This document shows positions 15,785 to 23,067 of a stretch of 64,000 bases of DNA, piece by piece. The notes beneath the pieces were generated by a model. That model ran no database searches. It had not been told where the DNA came from and saw nothing but the letters and a program-made list of their open reading frames with translations. Where the stretch lies: contig CALXKJ010000002.1 of the NCBI GenBank assembly GCA_944388955.1, forward strand, positions 96,830-160,829, in the 5' to 3' direction. The position numbers and the translations under genes were made by a program. The stretch comes from an uncultured Spirochaetaceae bacterium (GTDB lineage Bacteria; Spirochaetota; Spirochaetia; Sphaerochaetales; Sphaerochaetaceae). The first letter of the stretch is position 1; each line of letters opens with the position of its first letter.

Positions 15785-16984
15785 ATGAGGAATGCTTTAA
15801 CTCCAGCTTTCCGCTTCCTGAAGCTTACATATGGGACATATCTTCGTCATAAGTACCATATGCAAGGCATAGGATTCGAGAAAGTATTACCATATGATGG
15901 TCCTGCGATTGTCTTCGGCAATCACACGCACACCCTGGATCCTTTTTTCATATCTGCGTTTTATCCATATACAATCAGATGGGTTGCTGGAAGCTATCTT
16001 TTCAAGATGAAGGGCGTCAGCTTCCTTCTGCGTCATCTCGTGCGTGCCATACCGAAAATCCAGGGCAGAAGCGATCTTGAGACGATAAGAAGCATCTCGG
16101 CCGCGCTGAAGGATAACGACATCGTGGGGCTTTTCCCTGAAGGCACAAGAAGCTGGGATGGGGAGATGATGGATATAACGAAAGCTACCGCGAAGCTTGT
16201 ACGCATCTTCCGCGTTCCTGTTGTCTTCGTGCATATTGAAGGCGGATTCCTGAATAAACCGAGATGGAGCGATAAAGAGCGTAAAGGCGGAAGCGTGACA
16301 GTCCGTGTTGTAGATATAATGACACCTGAGGAGATTGCTTCCATGTCGCTTCCCGAGATTACGGCGAAAGTTGAGAAGAATCTCTCTTTCAGTACCGACA
16401 GCTGGGAAGAGGCAGCGAAGATACCTTATCGCTCAGATAGGCTCGCGGAGAAAGCAGAGCGTCTTTTCTATATCTGTCCGTCCTGCCACAGTGTCTCTAC
16501 AATAGAAAGCCATGGCTGCAATCTTTCGTGCCGCCGCTGCTCATTTACAGCACAGCTTGACGAGTATGGACGTCTTCACACATCAGATGACAGATTCACG
16601 AAGCTTTCAGAATGGCACAGCTGGGAAACGGAAGAGCTGGAAGCAATGTATGACAGAAGCGGGAATGAGGCGCTCTTTTCAGATCATTGCATCCTTTTCC
16701 AGACTCCGGGTAAACGTAAGCTTGAGACTGTCTCGACTTCGTTCAGCGTGAGCGCGACGAGCACGGAGCTTGTGTTCTCTTTTCCGAAACGCGAGAACAT
16801 AAGAGGAGTTTTCACAGATACACTGCGTTTCCCGATTTCATCGATTGAATCGATGGTTATAAACGCTAAGCAGACTATTGAGTTCTATGCAGATGGCAAG
16901 CAATACCGCTTCCGTGTGGATGAGAACAGATCACCTTTGAAATATCAGGAGCTCTGGCAGATTGTCAGGGAGAGGAGTATTTGA
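15785..16984 (+). CDS. PlsC-type acyltransferase fused to zinc ribbon and PH-like domain
   Basis: Phospholipid acyltransferase (1-acylglycerol-3-phosphate acyltransferase family) of 399 aa. The catalytic NHTHTLDP (HX4D) is near residue 45 and the glycerophosphate motif FPEGTRS near residue 119; the catalytic part ends around residue 215. Unlike standard PlsC, it continues with a four-cysteine zinc ribbon (CPSC and, after 13 residues, CNLSCRRC) and then a beta-rich tail (about 285-399, including PISSIESMVINAKQTIEFY) that resembles a GRAM/PH-type module. The tail functions are inferred. The stop overlaps the following symporter start by 1 nt. Confidence 0.8.
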   Translation: MRNALTPAFRFLKLTYGTYLRHKYHMQGIGFEKVLPYDGPAIVFGNHTHTLDPFFISAFYPYTIRWVAGSYLFKMKGVSFLLRHLVRAIPKIQGRSDLETIRSISAALKDNDIVGLFPEGTRSWDGEMMDITKATAKLVRIFRVPVVFVHIEGGFLNKPRWSDKERKGGSVTVRVVDIMTPEEIASMSLPEITAKVEKNLSFSTDSWEEAAKIPYRSDRLAEKAERLFYICPSCHSVSTIESHGCNLSCRRCSFTAQLDEYGRLHTSDDRFTKLSEWHSWETEELEAMYDRSGNEALFSDHCILFQTPGKRKLETVSTSFSVSATSTELVFSFPKRENIRGVFTDTLRFPISSIESMVINAKQTIEFYADGKQYRFRVDENRSPLKYQELWQIVRERSI

Positions 16985-18411
16985 TGGATTTCGGCTATGT
17001 ACTGAATCTGGGAGCTGTAAGTGTTGCGCTTCTTATCGGAGCGCTTCTTCGTGCGAAAGTACGTGTTCTGCAGCATTTTCTTATCCCGTCTTCGATAATA
17101 GGAGGATTCTTCCTTCTTTTCTTCTATAACTTCGCAGCGCCATCATTTGGCATGGATAGCACCGTTCTTGACCAGCTTATGTATCATCTGCTGAATGTCT
17201 CCTTTATTGCTATGGCGCTCCGCAATCCTTCCGATGACAAACCAAAGGATGGAAGCGGCAGGAAGGCATTCTTCCAGAATGTCGCCGCTATATTCGGTCA
17301 GTATGGTCTTCAGTGCTTTTTCGGCCTTCTCGCAACTCTTGTGATGATTGTGACGGTTTTCCCGGATCTCTTCCCCGCAATCGGTCTGACACTGCCTCTT
17401 GGCTTCGAACTCGGACCAGGACAGGCTTATTCAATGACAGCACCATGGGAAGCTCTGGGCTTTGAAGGCGGTACGTCCGTTGGACTTGCGATGGCCGCGG
17501 CTGGATTCATTGTCGGCAGTGTCGGTGGTGTCATACTCATAAACATAGGCATCAGAAAAGGCTGGATAGAGAAGGAATATGCCAAGAAGCTGAGAAACAG
17601 AAGCCTTTTCTCCGGTTTCCTTCCGAAAGGAAAGTCCAGGGAAGGCTCAAGGATAACATCGGAAGGGGAGTCAATCGATACTCTTTCTTACCATGTCGCA
17701 CTCATAATGGTGTCTTATCTTGTGAGCTGGGCAATGCTGACAGTTGTAGAGAAGCTCCTGCTTCTCATCGGCCCTGCTGGTGCTGAGATTGCATCAACAC
17801 TCTGGGGTATCAACTTCATATTCAGTATGTTTGCGGCAGCTATCGTGCGTAAGGTCATGGTGAAAGCGGGCATAAGCTACACTATCGATAATGGCACAAT
17901 GAATAGAATCAATGGACTTTCCGTTGACCTCACAGTCGCATGCTGCCTTGGCGCGATATCATTGGCATCGCTTGCCTCGTACTTCGTGCCTGTTCTTGTT
18001 CTCATCATCGTGGGCATTGCAATCACATGCTTTATCCTTCCATGGTATTCATCACGTCTCTATTCCGATTACTCATTCCTGAGGATGCTTGTTCTCTTCG
18101 GGACAGCCACGGGAACGCTTCCGACAGGTCTTTCGCTTCTGAGGGTCGTTGATCCTGATTTCGATACTCCTGTCGCCCGTGACTATGCGTATGCTTCCGG
18201 AATGGTCTTCGTCTTCGTTTTCCCGCTGATTCTCTTCGTCAACCTTCCCGCATACAGCTACTCGCAGAACAATCCGGCGCTTTTCTATACGATGCTCGCC
18301 ATTACAGGTGTTTACACGCTTATCTTCATCGCTGTCTATAGAATCCTTGCGGGCAAGAAAGCGTTCAGGAACGTGGGGACATTCTTCTATACGGAGAAAA
18401 ACAGGAAATGA
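16984..18411 (+). CDS. Sodium/glutamate symporter-like permease (GltS family)
   Basis: Integral inner-membrane transporter (475 aa, longer than the roughly 400 aa of E. coli GltS) with around eleven hydrophobic segments and a charged central loop at residues about 198-230. GltS-like elements are the N-terminal FLIPSSIIGG, the first re-entrant region LGFELGPGQAYS, and the second GTATGTLPTGLSLLRVVDPD. Na+-driven glutamate uptake is the family activity; the substrate here is not proven. Its ATG sits in TGATG, overlapping the acyltransferase stop, and its own stop overlaps the next gene by 4 nt. Confidence 0.72.
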   Translation: MDFGYVLNLGAVSVALLIGALLRAKVRVLQHFLIPSSIIGGFFLLFFYNFAAPSFGMDSTVLDQLMYHLLNVSFIAMALRNPSDDKPKDGSGRKAFFQNVAAIFGQYGLQCFFGLLATLVMIVTVFPDLFPAIGLTLPLGFELGPGQAYSMTAPWEALGFEGGTSVGLAMAAAGFIVGSVGGVILINIGIRKGWIEKEYAKKLRNRSLFSGFLPKGKSREGSRITSEGESIDTLSYHVALIMVSYLVSWAMLTVVEKLLLLIGPAGAEIASTLWGINFIFSMFAAAIVRKVMVKAGISYTIDNGTMNRINGLSVDLTVACCLGAISLASLASYFVPVLVLIIVGIAITCFILPWYSSRLYSDYSFLRMLVLFGTATGTLPTGLSLLRVVDPDFDTPVARDYAYASGMVFVFVFPLILFVNLPAYSYSQNNPALFYTMLAITGVYTLIFIAVYRILAGKKAFRNVGTFFYTEKNRK

Positions 18412-18980
18412 GTCTTCCTCTGAAAGAATGGATGGAGGATAACGCCTATCTCTTCCGCTATGCGGGGGAGATGGGATGCATGAGGGATAATGCTGATGAT
18501 ATCCTTCTCGTAGGCGATGCGGCGGCCTTCCTCGCGCCTCTTTTCCATCAGATTTTTCCCAAGGCCTGTATTCAGGCTTCTGCAGATGATTCTGTCATCG
18601 AGGAAGTCAGGGAGGAATATCCTTGCTTGGCTCATTCTTCCCAGGTATCTGAGGATAATCATTTCGATATCATCGCAGCTCCGTTTGTCCCGAGCTTTCT
18701 CGAAAGCAGGGATTTTGTCTCTTTCCTGTTTTCTGTTCATTCAGCACTGAGGATTGGAGGTAATCTCTATCTTTCTTTTATTGAGAGTGATAAGCCTTAT
18801 CAGCCGGCTTCTGACATGCCTTTATGGTGGGATGAGAGCCGCACAGCAGCTATAAAGAAATATAGAAGCGAGGATGTTCTCCAGGCTATGTCTCTTGTCG
18901 GTTTCGACATAAAAGCAATTGAGAAAGATACAGTGGACGGAAGCTGCGATGTCGTTTCCCTACACGCAGTCAGTCGCTGA
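18408..18980 (+). CDS. Methyltransferase-like hypothetical protein
   Basis: A 190-residue soluble protein resembling a class I SAM-methyltransferase fold: LLVGDAAAFLAPLFHQ occupies the place of the glycine-rich motif I, FDIIAAPFVPSFL that of motif IV, and SALRIGGNLYLSFIE that of the strand after motif V. Motif I lacks the usual GxGxG, so SAM binding is doubtful and it may be a degenerate or reassigned family member. It is coupled to the symporter gene by an ATGA overlap. The physiological role is unknown. Confidence 0.55.
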   Translation: MSLPLKEWMEDNAYLFRYAGEMGCMRDNADDILLVGDAAAFLAPLFHQIFPKACIQASADDSVIEEVREEYPCLAHSSQVSEDNHFDIIAAPFVPSFLESRDFVSFLFSVHSALRIGGNLYLSFIESDKPYQPASDMPLWWDESRTAAIKKYRSEDVLQAMSLVGFDIKAIEKDTVDGSCDVVSLHAVSR

Positions 18981-19012
18981 TAGGTAGTTGTGATGTTGTT
19001 TATGTGAAGAGC

Positions 19013-19034
19013 CACACATCTCATGCAATGTGTG
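19013..19034 (+). repeat. Inverted repeat upstream of small membrane protein gene
   Basis: CACACAT (19013-19019) and ATGTGTG (19028-19034) flank 8 nt and are followed by TTATCTTC. It could be a weak terminator for the upstream gene or an operator. Confidence 0.45.
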
Positions 19035-19061
19035 TTATCTTCATCTCAGGAGAAAAAGGAA

Positions 19062-19439
19062 ATGAGAAAGAGTACAGTTGCTGTTCTTGTTATATCGATT
19101 ATTCTTCTTGTCGCTGGTATAGGGTTGTCAGCATACGGTGTGTATCTCAACGCGCCGCACTACGCTTCATATCATTATGGTGAAGGATTTTATAGCTATT
19201 CCGTGAGGTATCGTCTCGACATGCCTGGAAATGGTAATGGGTTCACAGCCTTTGGCCGTCTCTCATTCGATGCAGGTCTTGTGCTTATGGCGATTTTCGT
19301 CTTCCTCCTTGTCTCGGATAAGAAGGATGAGAAGATTGCAGACAGAAAAGCAGGGAACTTCACGAAGGCAGAGCATGAAAAGGCAAAAAGCGAAGCTATA
19401 GATGTTTCTGCCCAAAGCGAAGAAGAAAAGAAGGAATAA
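19062..19439 (+). CDS. Small two-helix membrane protein, unknown function
   Basis: Not recognised. The 125-residue product has one transmembrane helix near residues 5-28, an extracytoplasmic Tyr/His-rich loop (HYASYHYGEGFYSY), a second helix near residues 75-95, and a charged Lys/Glu-rich cytoplasmic tail. ATG 19062 is chosen because AGGAGAAAAAGGA directly precedes it; the frame is open from 19023 but those residues look non-coding. It stands alone, between an inverted repeat and the terminator hairpin at 19472. Confidence 0.55.
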   Translation: MRKSTVAVLVISIILLVAGIGLSAYGVYLNAPHYASYHYGEGFYSYSVRYRLDMPGNGNGFTAFGRLSFDAGLVLMAIFVFLLVSDKKDEKIADRKAGNFTKAEHEKAKSEAIDVSAQSEEEKKE

Positions 19440-19465
19440 TCCTTTTCCATCTATCCCCGATAAGC

Positions 19466-19497
19466 TATTATCCTCCTGAGAAATCAGGAGGTTTTTT
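19466..19497 (+). promoter_or_regulatory. Terminator hairpin overlapping promoter and ribosome-binding site
   Basis: CCTCCTGA (19472-19479) pairs perfectly with TCAGGAGG (19484-19491) around GAAA, followed by six T (19492-19497) that abut ATG 19498. The 3' arm contains the only Shine-Dalgarno (AGGAGG) of the AEC transporter gene. TATTAT (19466-19471) could be a -10 whose start point would fall at about 19478, inside the hairpin, giving transcripts without the 5' arm. Confidence 0.7.
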
Positions 19498-20406
19498 ATG
19501 TCAGATATCCTCATCCGCGCATCATTTTTCCTTCTCATGGTTGTTATAGGCTATGTGCTGAAGAAAGCGAAAGTGCTTTCAAAGGATGATGGGGTATCAG
19601 TCGCGCGCGTGGTTCTGAATATAACGCTTCCATGCTCTATTCTCGTCAGTTTCCGCACATTTGTCTTTGAATGGCAATACATGACAATACCTCTGATTTC
19701 CTTTGCCGCTAACTGGCTGATGCTCCTTGCCGGATATATGATTTCCCGAAGGAGAAGTGAAAACGAGAGGATATTCTATATGCTTGAGCTTCCCGCATAT
19801 AACATAGGGAATTTCACACTTCCATTTGTTTCCGGGATTCTTGGCTCAACTGGTGTCGTTGCCACATGCCTTTTCGATATGGGAAACGCCCCGATGTGCC
19901 TTGGCCTCAATTTCATGGTTACGGCCTGGGTCCTTGGCAGGAATCCGGGAAAGAGCGTGATCGGCTCTGTGCTGTCTGTGTTCAGGAAACCATCTTTTAC
20001 CGTTTATGTCGTCATGACAATCCTCAGTATGCTCAAAATCGAAATTCCCGAGGTTGTTTATGATTTTGCCTCAATGATAAGTCCCGCAAATGGTCCTCTT
20101 GCAATGATCATGATAGGCCTCATGCTTGAGTTTAGCTCTGAGAAGTCGAAGCTTAAAGAAGTCATTTCGGTAAATGCCATCCGCCTTCTTCTAGCAGCAG
20201 CTATAGCTGTCCTCTTTTTCTGCTTCACGCCATTTCCGTATGAAGTCCGCAAGGCTGTGGCTATAACAGCATTCGCTCCAATAAGCTCAGCAAGCCCGGC
20301 ATTCGTCGCTGATCTGAAAGGTGATGTAGAGCTTGTGGGTTTCGCAAGTACTGTGTCGATAGTCATATCACTTCTGCTGATGCCGCTTCTCTTTGCCCTC
20401 ATCTGA
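19498..20406 (+). CDS. AEC family transporter (auxin efflux carrier-like)
   Basis: Inner-membrane permease of the AEC/BART superfamily (302 aa, about ten helices in two five-helix halves). Family features include the N-terminal GYVLKKAKVLSKDDGVSVARVVLNITLPCSI and the C-terminal AVAITAFAPISSASPAF, whose small-residue stretch marks the helix break. Bacterial members often move dicarboxylates or amino acids, but the substrate is unknown here. Translation depends on an AGGAGG that is also the 3' arm of a terminator hairpin, so read-through from upstream should give little protein. Confidence 0.82.
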   Translation: MSDILIRASFFLLMVVIGYVLKKAKVLSKDDGVSVARVVLNITLPCSILVSFRTFVFEWQYMTIPLISFAANWLMLLAGYMISRRRSENERIFYMLELPAYNIGNFTLPFVSGILGSTGVVATCLFDMGNAPMCLGLNFMVTAWVLGRNPGKSVIGSVLSVFRKPSFTVYVVMTILSMLKIEIPEVVYDFASMISPANGPLAMIMIGLMLEFSSEKSKLKEVISVNAIRLLLAAAIAVLFFCFTPFPYEVRKAVAITAFAPISSASPAFVADLKGDVELVGFASTVSIVISLLLMPLLFALI

Positions 20407-20408
20407 TG

Positions 20409-20438
20409 TTGACCTCAACAAGGCCGTTGAGGTATATT
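20409..20438 (+). promoter_or_regulatory. Promoter with inverted repeat in the spacer, before zinc-ribbon gene
   Basis: TTGACC (20409-20414), 18-nt spacer, TATATT (20433-20438). A perfect 8-bp inverted repeat, ACCTCAAC (20412-20419) and GTTGAGGT (20426-20433), occupies the region from the -35 to the first base of the -10. It may be an operator, a terminator for the AEC gene, or both. Confidence 0.5.
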
Positions 20439-20469
20439 CTTTGCCGATAATGATTCAAAGGAGAAGTGT

Positions 20470-20634
20470 ATGTCCAAAGCACATAGAGGAACGGGTATCC
20501 GCGATCAGGTAAACAATGGAAGAGCTACATGCCCGGTTTGCAAGAGAACTGCTATCAAGTGCCTTTACGAGAAGGAGATTGACGGAAACAAGGTCAAGAT
20601 CTGCAAGGAATGCAACGCAAAGCTTTCTAAGTAA
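20470..20634 (+). CDS. Small zinc-ribbon protein (54 aa)
   Basis: A short frame with AAAGGAGA 5-12 nt before ATG 20470. The product starts MSKAHRGTGIRDQV and carries two CxxC pairs, CPVC at residues 21-24 and CKEC at 45-48, separated by about 20 residues with a DGNKVKI strand pair, a typical zinc ribbon. I recall near-identical small proteins annotated as hypothetical in spirochaetes, so it is probably a lineage-specific conserved protein. It ends 1 nt before the next gene. Zinc binding is inferred from the cysteine spacing; RNA- or ribosome-binding is possible. Confidence 0.8.
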   Translation: MSKAHRGTGIRDQVNNGRATCPVCKRTAIKCLYEKEIDGNKVKICKECNAKLSK

Positions 20635-20635
20635 T

Positions 20636-21070
20636 ATGTTCTCATTCAGGAAGAAAGATGGAGAAGAACTGAGGATGCACTTTGCTGCACCCTCATTTTT
20701 CTCACCTATAGGATCTTGCATCGAAGTCTCCAGCCCGAAGGAGGCGAGAAGCGCGATTGAGAAGAAGAGCGGCAAGTGCATTGTGGTTTTCGTCCCGTCA
20801 CGAGCTGTCTTCTCTTCCCCTCGTTCCTGGCTTAATGCGCTCTCATCTGCTTCTTCGCTTGTGGTGATAGGTGATGAGAGTATAAAAGCATTCCGTGATT
20901 TCATGAAGATTGCGGATGGTATTGTATTCTCACCGGTTCCACGGCATCTATCATCGGCATATATCGCGAAGGATAGAGAGAAAGCTATGGAGTATGTGAA
21001 GGCGGCGTCGGACGCGTTTCCTGATGTCCTGACCATCAAAGCAGCAGAGAGCGCGGCAGACGAAGATTGA
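20636..21070 (+). CDS. Hypothetical protein, 144 aa
   Basis: Not recognised. ATG 20636 begins 1 nt after the zinc-ribbon stop; the frame is open further upstream but would run through that gene. The product is a soluble alpha/beta protein with strands CIVVFVPSRAVF and LVVIGDESI and a C-terminal acidic tail (AAESAADED). The alternating hydrophobic strands look like a small Rossmann-type or TOPRIM-like fold, but no catalytic motif can be named. It leads into the yicC operon, 14 nt upstream of yicC. Confidence 0.55.
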   Translation: MFSFRKKDGEELRMHFAAPSFFSPIGSCIEVSSPKEARSAIEKKSGKCIVVFVPSRAVFSSPRSWLNALSSASSLVVIGDESIKAFRDFMKIADGIVFSPVPRHLSSAYIAKDREKAMEYVKAASDAFPDVLTIKAAESAADED

Positions 21071-21084
21071 ATTAGGAGAGATTC

Positions 21085-21948
21085 ATGAAAAGCATGACAG
21101 GTTATGGGCACTCTGTTTACCGGAGTGAGGATTACAGCATTGAATGTGAAATCAAAGGCTATAACAGCAGATACCTTGATATCGTTCATAATATATCGCC
21201 AGCATTATCCCCATTTGAGAAGCAGATTGACGATGAGGTGAAACGCGTTGCAGCCAGAGGAAGAGTAGAGCTTACCATGAAGCTCAAGGTACTCAGAAGC
21301 CGCGCAGTGCTTTCAGTGGATGAAGGCCTTGTCACAGCTTATAAAGAGGCCTATGAGAGAATCAGTAAGCTGGCATTGGCTGAGAAACCACAGCTTTCAG
21401 ATTACACATCCATCGACGGCGTTATAACCGTGGATGTTTCCGGTAGCAGTGATATGTATGATGAAGGTGTTCATAACGCACTCTCTGAAGCTCTGAAATC
21501 ATTTGCGGAGACAAAAGCAAACGATGGACGTGGCACTCTCCAGGATCTTGAAAGGCTTGGAAACAGATTCGATTCATCGCTTCAGGAGATAAAGGGGAAT
21601 GCTGATAGGCTTGAGAGCCATTTCAGGACTCTCCTTGAGGATAAATATAAGGAGCTTACAGGACAGGCGGCGGATAACAGCGCATTCATGACAGAGCTTG
21701 GAGCAATCCTCGTCCGCTATTCGATAAACGAGGAAGTCTCAAGGCTTGGTGTTCATATTGCGGAGTACAGACGTCTTCTATCGCTTGATGAGCCTGTTGG
21801 CAAGAAGCTCGATTTCCTCTGTCAGGAAATGCAGCGCGAATGCAATACAATCGCTTCAAAAAGCCAGCTAGTAGATATAAATCTTCTTGTTGTCAGCATG
21901 AAGGATGATATAGAGAATATAAGAGAGCAGATAAGGAATATAGAATGA
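21085..21948 (+). CDS. yicC: YicC family endoribonuclease
   Basis: YicC-type protein (287 aa, normal family length). The hallmark N-terminus MKSMTGYGHSVY and the ECEIKGYNSRYLDI stretch are present, as is the C-terminal DUF1732 block with EEVSRLGVHIAEYR, GKKLDFLCQEMQRECNTIASKS and the terminal VSMKDDIENIREQIRNIE. E. coli YicC degrades the RyhB small RNA and is described as an endoribonuclease; the same role is inferred here. AGGAGAG precedes ATG 21085. It overlaps the next kinase-like gene by 4 nt, replacing the yicC-gmk arrangement seen in many bacteria. Confidence 0.92.
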   Translation: MKSMTGYGHSVYRSEDYSIECEIKGYNSRYLDIVHNISPALSPFEKQIDDEVKRVAARGRVELTMKLKVLRSRAVLSVDEGLVTAYKEAYERISKLALAEKPQLSDYTSIDGVITVDVSGSSDMYDEGVHNALSEALKSFAETKANDGRGTLQDLERLGNRFDSSLQEIKGNADRLESHFRTLLEDKYKELTGQAADNSAFMTELGAILVRYSINEEVSRLGVHIAEYRRLLSLDEPVGKKLDFLCQEMQRECNTIASKSQLVDINLLVVSMKDDIENIREQIRNIE

Positions 21949-22469
21949 GAATCGCTATTTCTTCTATGAGTGGATGCGGTAATACAACTGTTACCAGACT
22001 TGTTTCCGAGAAGCTTGGCTATCCGATGATAAATTTCACGTTCCGCCAGATGGCAGAGGAGCGTGGTGTGGATTTCTGGACATTCTGCCACATGGCTGAG
22101 GATGATTATGATATCGACAGGGAGCTGGATAGAAGACAGGTTGAGATGGCAATGGCGATTCCTGACTGTGTTCTTGGCTCAAGGCTCGCTATCTGGATGC
22201 TTGAAAAAGCTGACCTCAAAGTCTACCTTACCGCTACAGCCGAGACGAGAGCGAATAGAATCCTGAAAAGGGAAGGCGGTACATTCGAGGAGCGCTATAA
22301 CCAGACAGTGAACCGAGATCATCATGACACAGAGCGTTATAAGAAAATCTATGGCATAGATAACACGAAAGGCCCTGAGAAGGCAGATCTTGTAATCTCA
22401 ACTGATGACAAGACTCCTGAGGAGATAAGCACAATCATCATTGAAAAGGCAAAGGAAATCCTCAAGTGA
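21945..22469 (+). CDS. Cytidylate kinase family protein (copy 3)
   Basis: P-loop NMP-kinase-like protein (174 aa), closest in layout to the short archaeal/spirochaetal (d)CMP kinases. The loop reads SSMSGCGNTT: the normally essential Walker A lysine is an asparagine. VLGSRLAIWML and the LTATAETRANRILKREGG segment correspond to the NMP and lid regions. It is coupled to yicC by ATGA overlap, and the omega-like gene and miaA follow after a gap. CMP kinase activity is plausible given the housekeeping context, but the missing lysine needs an explanation. Confidence 0.72.
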   Translation: MRIAISSMSGCGNTTVTRLVSEKLGYPMINFTFRQMAEERGVDFWTFCHMAEDDYDIDRELDRRQVEMAMAIPDCVLGSRLAIWMLEKADLKVYLTATAETRANRILKREGGTFEERYNQTVNRDHHDTERYKKIYGIDNTKGPEKADLVISTDDKTPEEISTIIIEKAKEILK

Positions 22470-22563
22470 TGGCTATAATTCTTGCTTGATGTTTCTTTCT
22501 TCCTTTTAAGGTCTGAAAGATAATTATATCCAGTTCTAGGATATCTTACAGGTGAAATTCGTA

Positions 22564-22714
22564 TTGCTTTGTGTAGCGGAAAATCAAACATTATTGCTTT
22601 TCTGTGTATATAAAATAATATCAAAGTTGCTTTTTCGTGCATATTTTAATATATCCAGCTTGCTTTTTCGTGATTTGAGAATAGCAACTGGATTATAAAA
22701 GTTTGTTTTTCTGG
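22564..22714 (+). repeat. Five degenerate direct repeats of TTGCTTTTTCGTG type
   Basis: Copies begin at 22564, 22594, 22627, 22660 and 22703; the third and fourth are identical for 13 bases. Spacings are 30, 33, 33 and 43 bp. Copy three has TATATC 17 nt downstream, so it could serve as a -35; the others do not. Confidence 0.6.
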
Positions 22715-22811
22715 AATAATTACAGAGATTGATAATTGCCTGAATGATCTCACTGATACTTCGTCTGAATCATATGGGGATATAGCTGAGTGTGAAGTAT
22801 TGGACAGCCAT

Positions 22812-22840
22812 TTGCAATCATTTTCATAAAGGTATATGCT
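22812..22840 (+). promoter_or_regulatory. Possible promoter of omega-like gene and miaA
   Basis: TTGCAA (22812-22817), 17-nt spacer, TATGCT (22835-22840), followed by AAGGAG and the GTG start at 22867. Confidence 0.35.
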
Positions 22841-22866
22841 GTTAAAGCTTTTATAAGGAGATTCAC

Positions 22867-23067
22867 GTGATTCCTCTTAATGAACTTATCGATAAGGAAG
22901 GCAACGTCTACGAGATGACATGCGTTGCTATCAAGGAAGCAGCTATCTATTCGGCAACAGATAAGAAGAAGGAGATAGAAGACGAAGGCGAGAAGGTCGT
23001 CTCTGTTGTCCTTTCCCGTGCCCTTAATGATGAAATCCAGTACAGAGAGGACACAGACGAAGAATAA
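22867..23067 (+). CDS. rpoZ: RNA polymerase omega-like subunit
   Basis: Small acidic protein (66 aa) resembling spirochaetal omega: an N-terminal PLNELIDKEGNVYEMTCVAIKEA helix, a short linker, and EGEKVVSVVLSRALNDEIQYR matching the conserved KVVS...AL region that clamps the beta' C-terminus. Start is GTG 22867 with AAGGAG upstream. The neighbourhood (yicC, a kinase-like gene, then rpoZ) parallels the common yicC-gmk-rpoZ order, which strengthens the call. Its 3' end overlaps the miaA start by about 38 nt. Confidence 0.7.
   Translation: MIPLNELIDKEGNVYEMTCVAIKEAAIYSATDKKKEIEDEGEKVVSVVLSRALNDEIQYREDTDEE

Larger units (their letters stand above)
22470..22866 (+). other. 397-bp AT-rich gap without a gene
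   Basis: No frame of credible coding quality, tRNA or strong terminator is seen. The left part has a loose hairpin around CCTTTTAAGG. The centre holds five copies of a TTGCTTTTTCG-like element (separate entry). The right end holds a possible promoter and the ribosome-binding site of the omega-like gene. Confidence 0.6.

Noticed and set aside
20516..20635. Longer N-terminus for the 20636-21070 protein
   Set aside because: The upstream frame runs through the small zinc-ribbon gene, which has a better start and motif content.
22564..22714. Repeats as a CRISPR array
   Set aside because: Repeat units are about 13 bp, degenerate, with spacers of about 17-30 bp that are not distinct spacers, and no cas gene is nearby.
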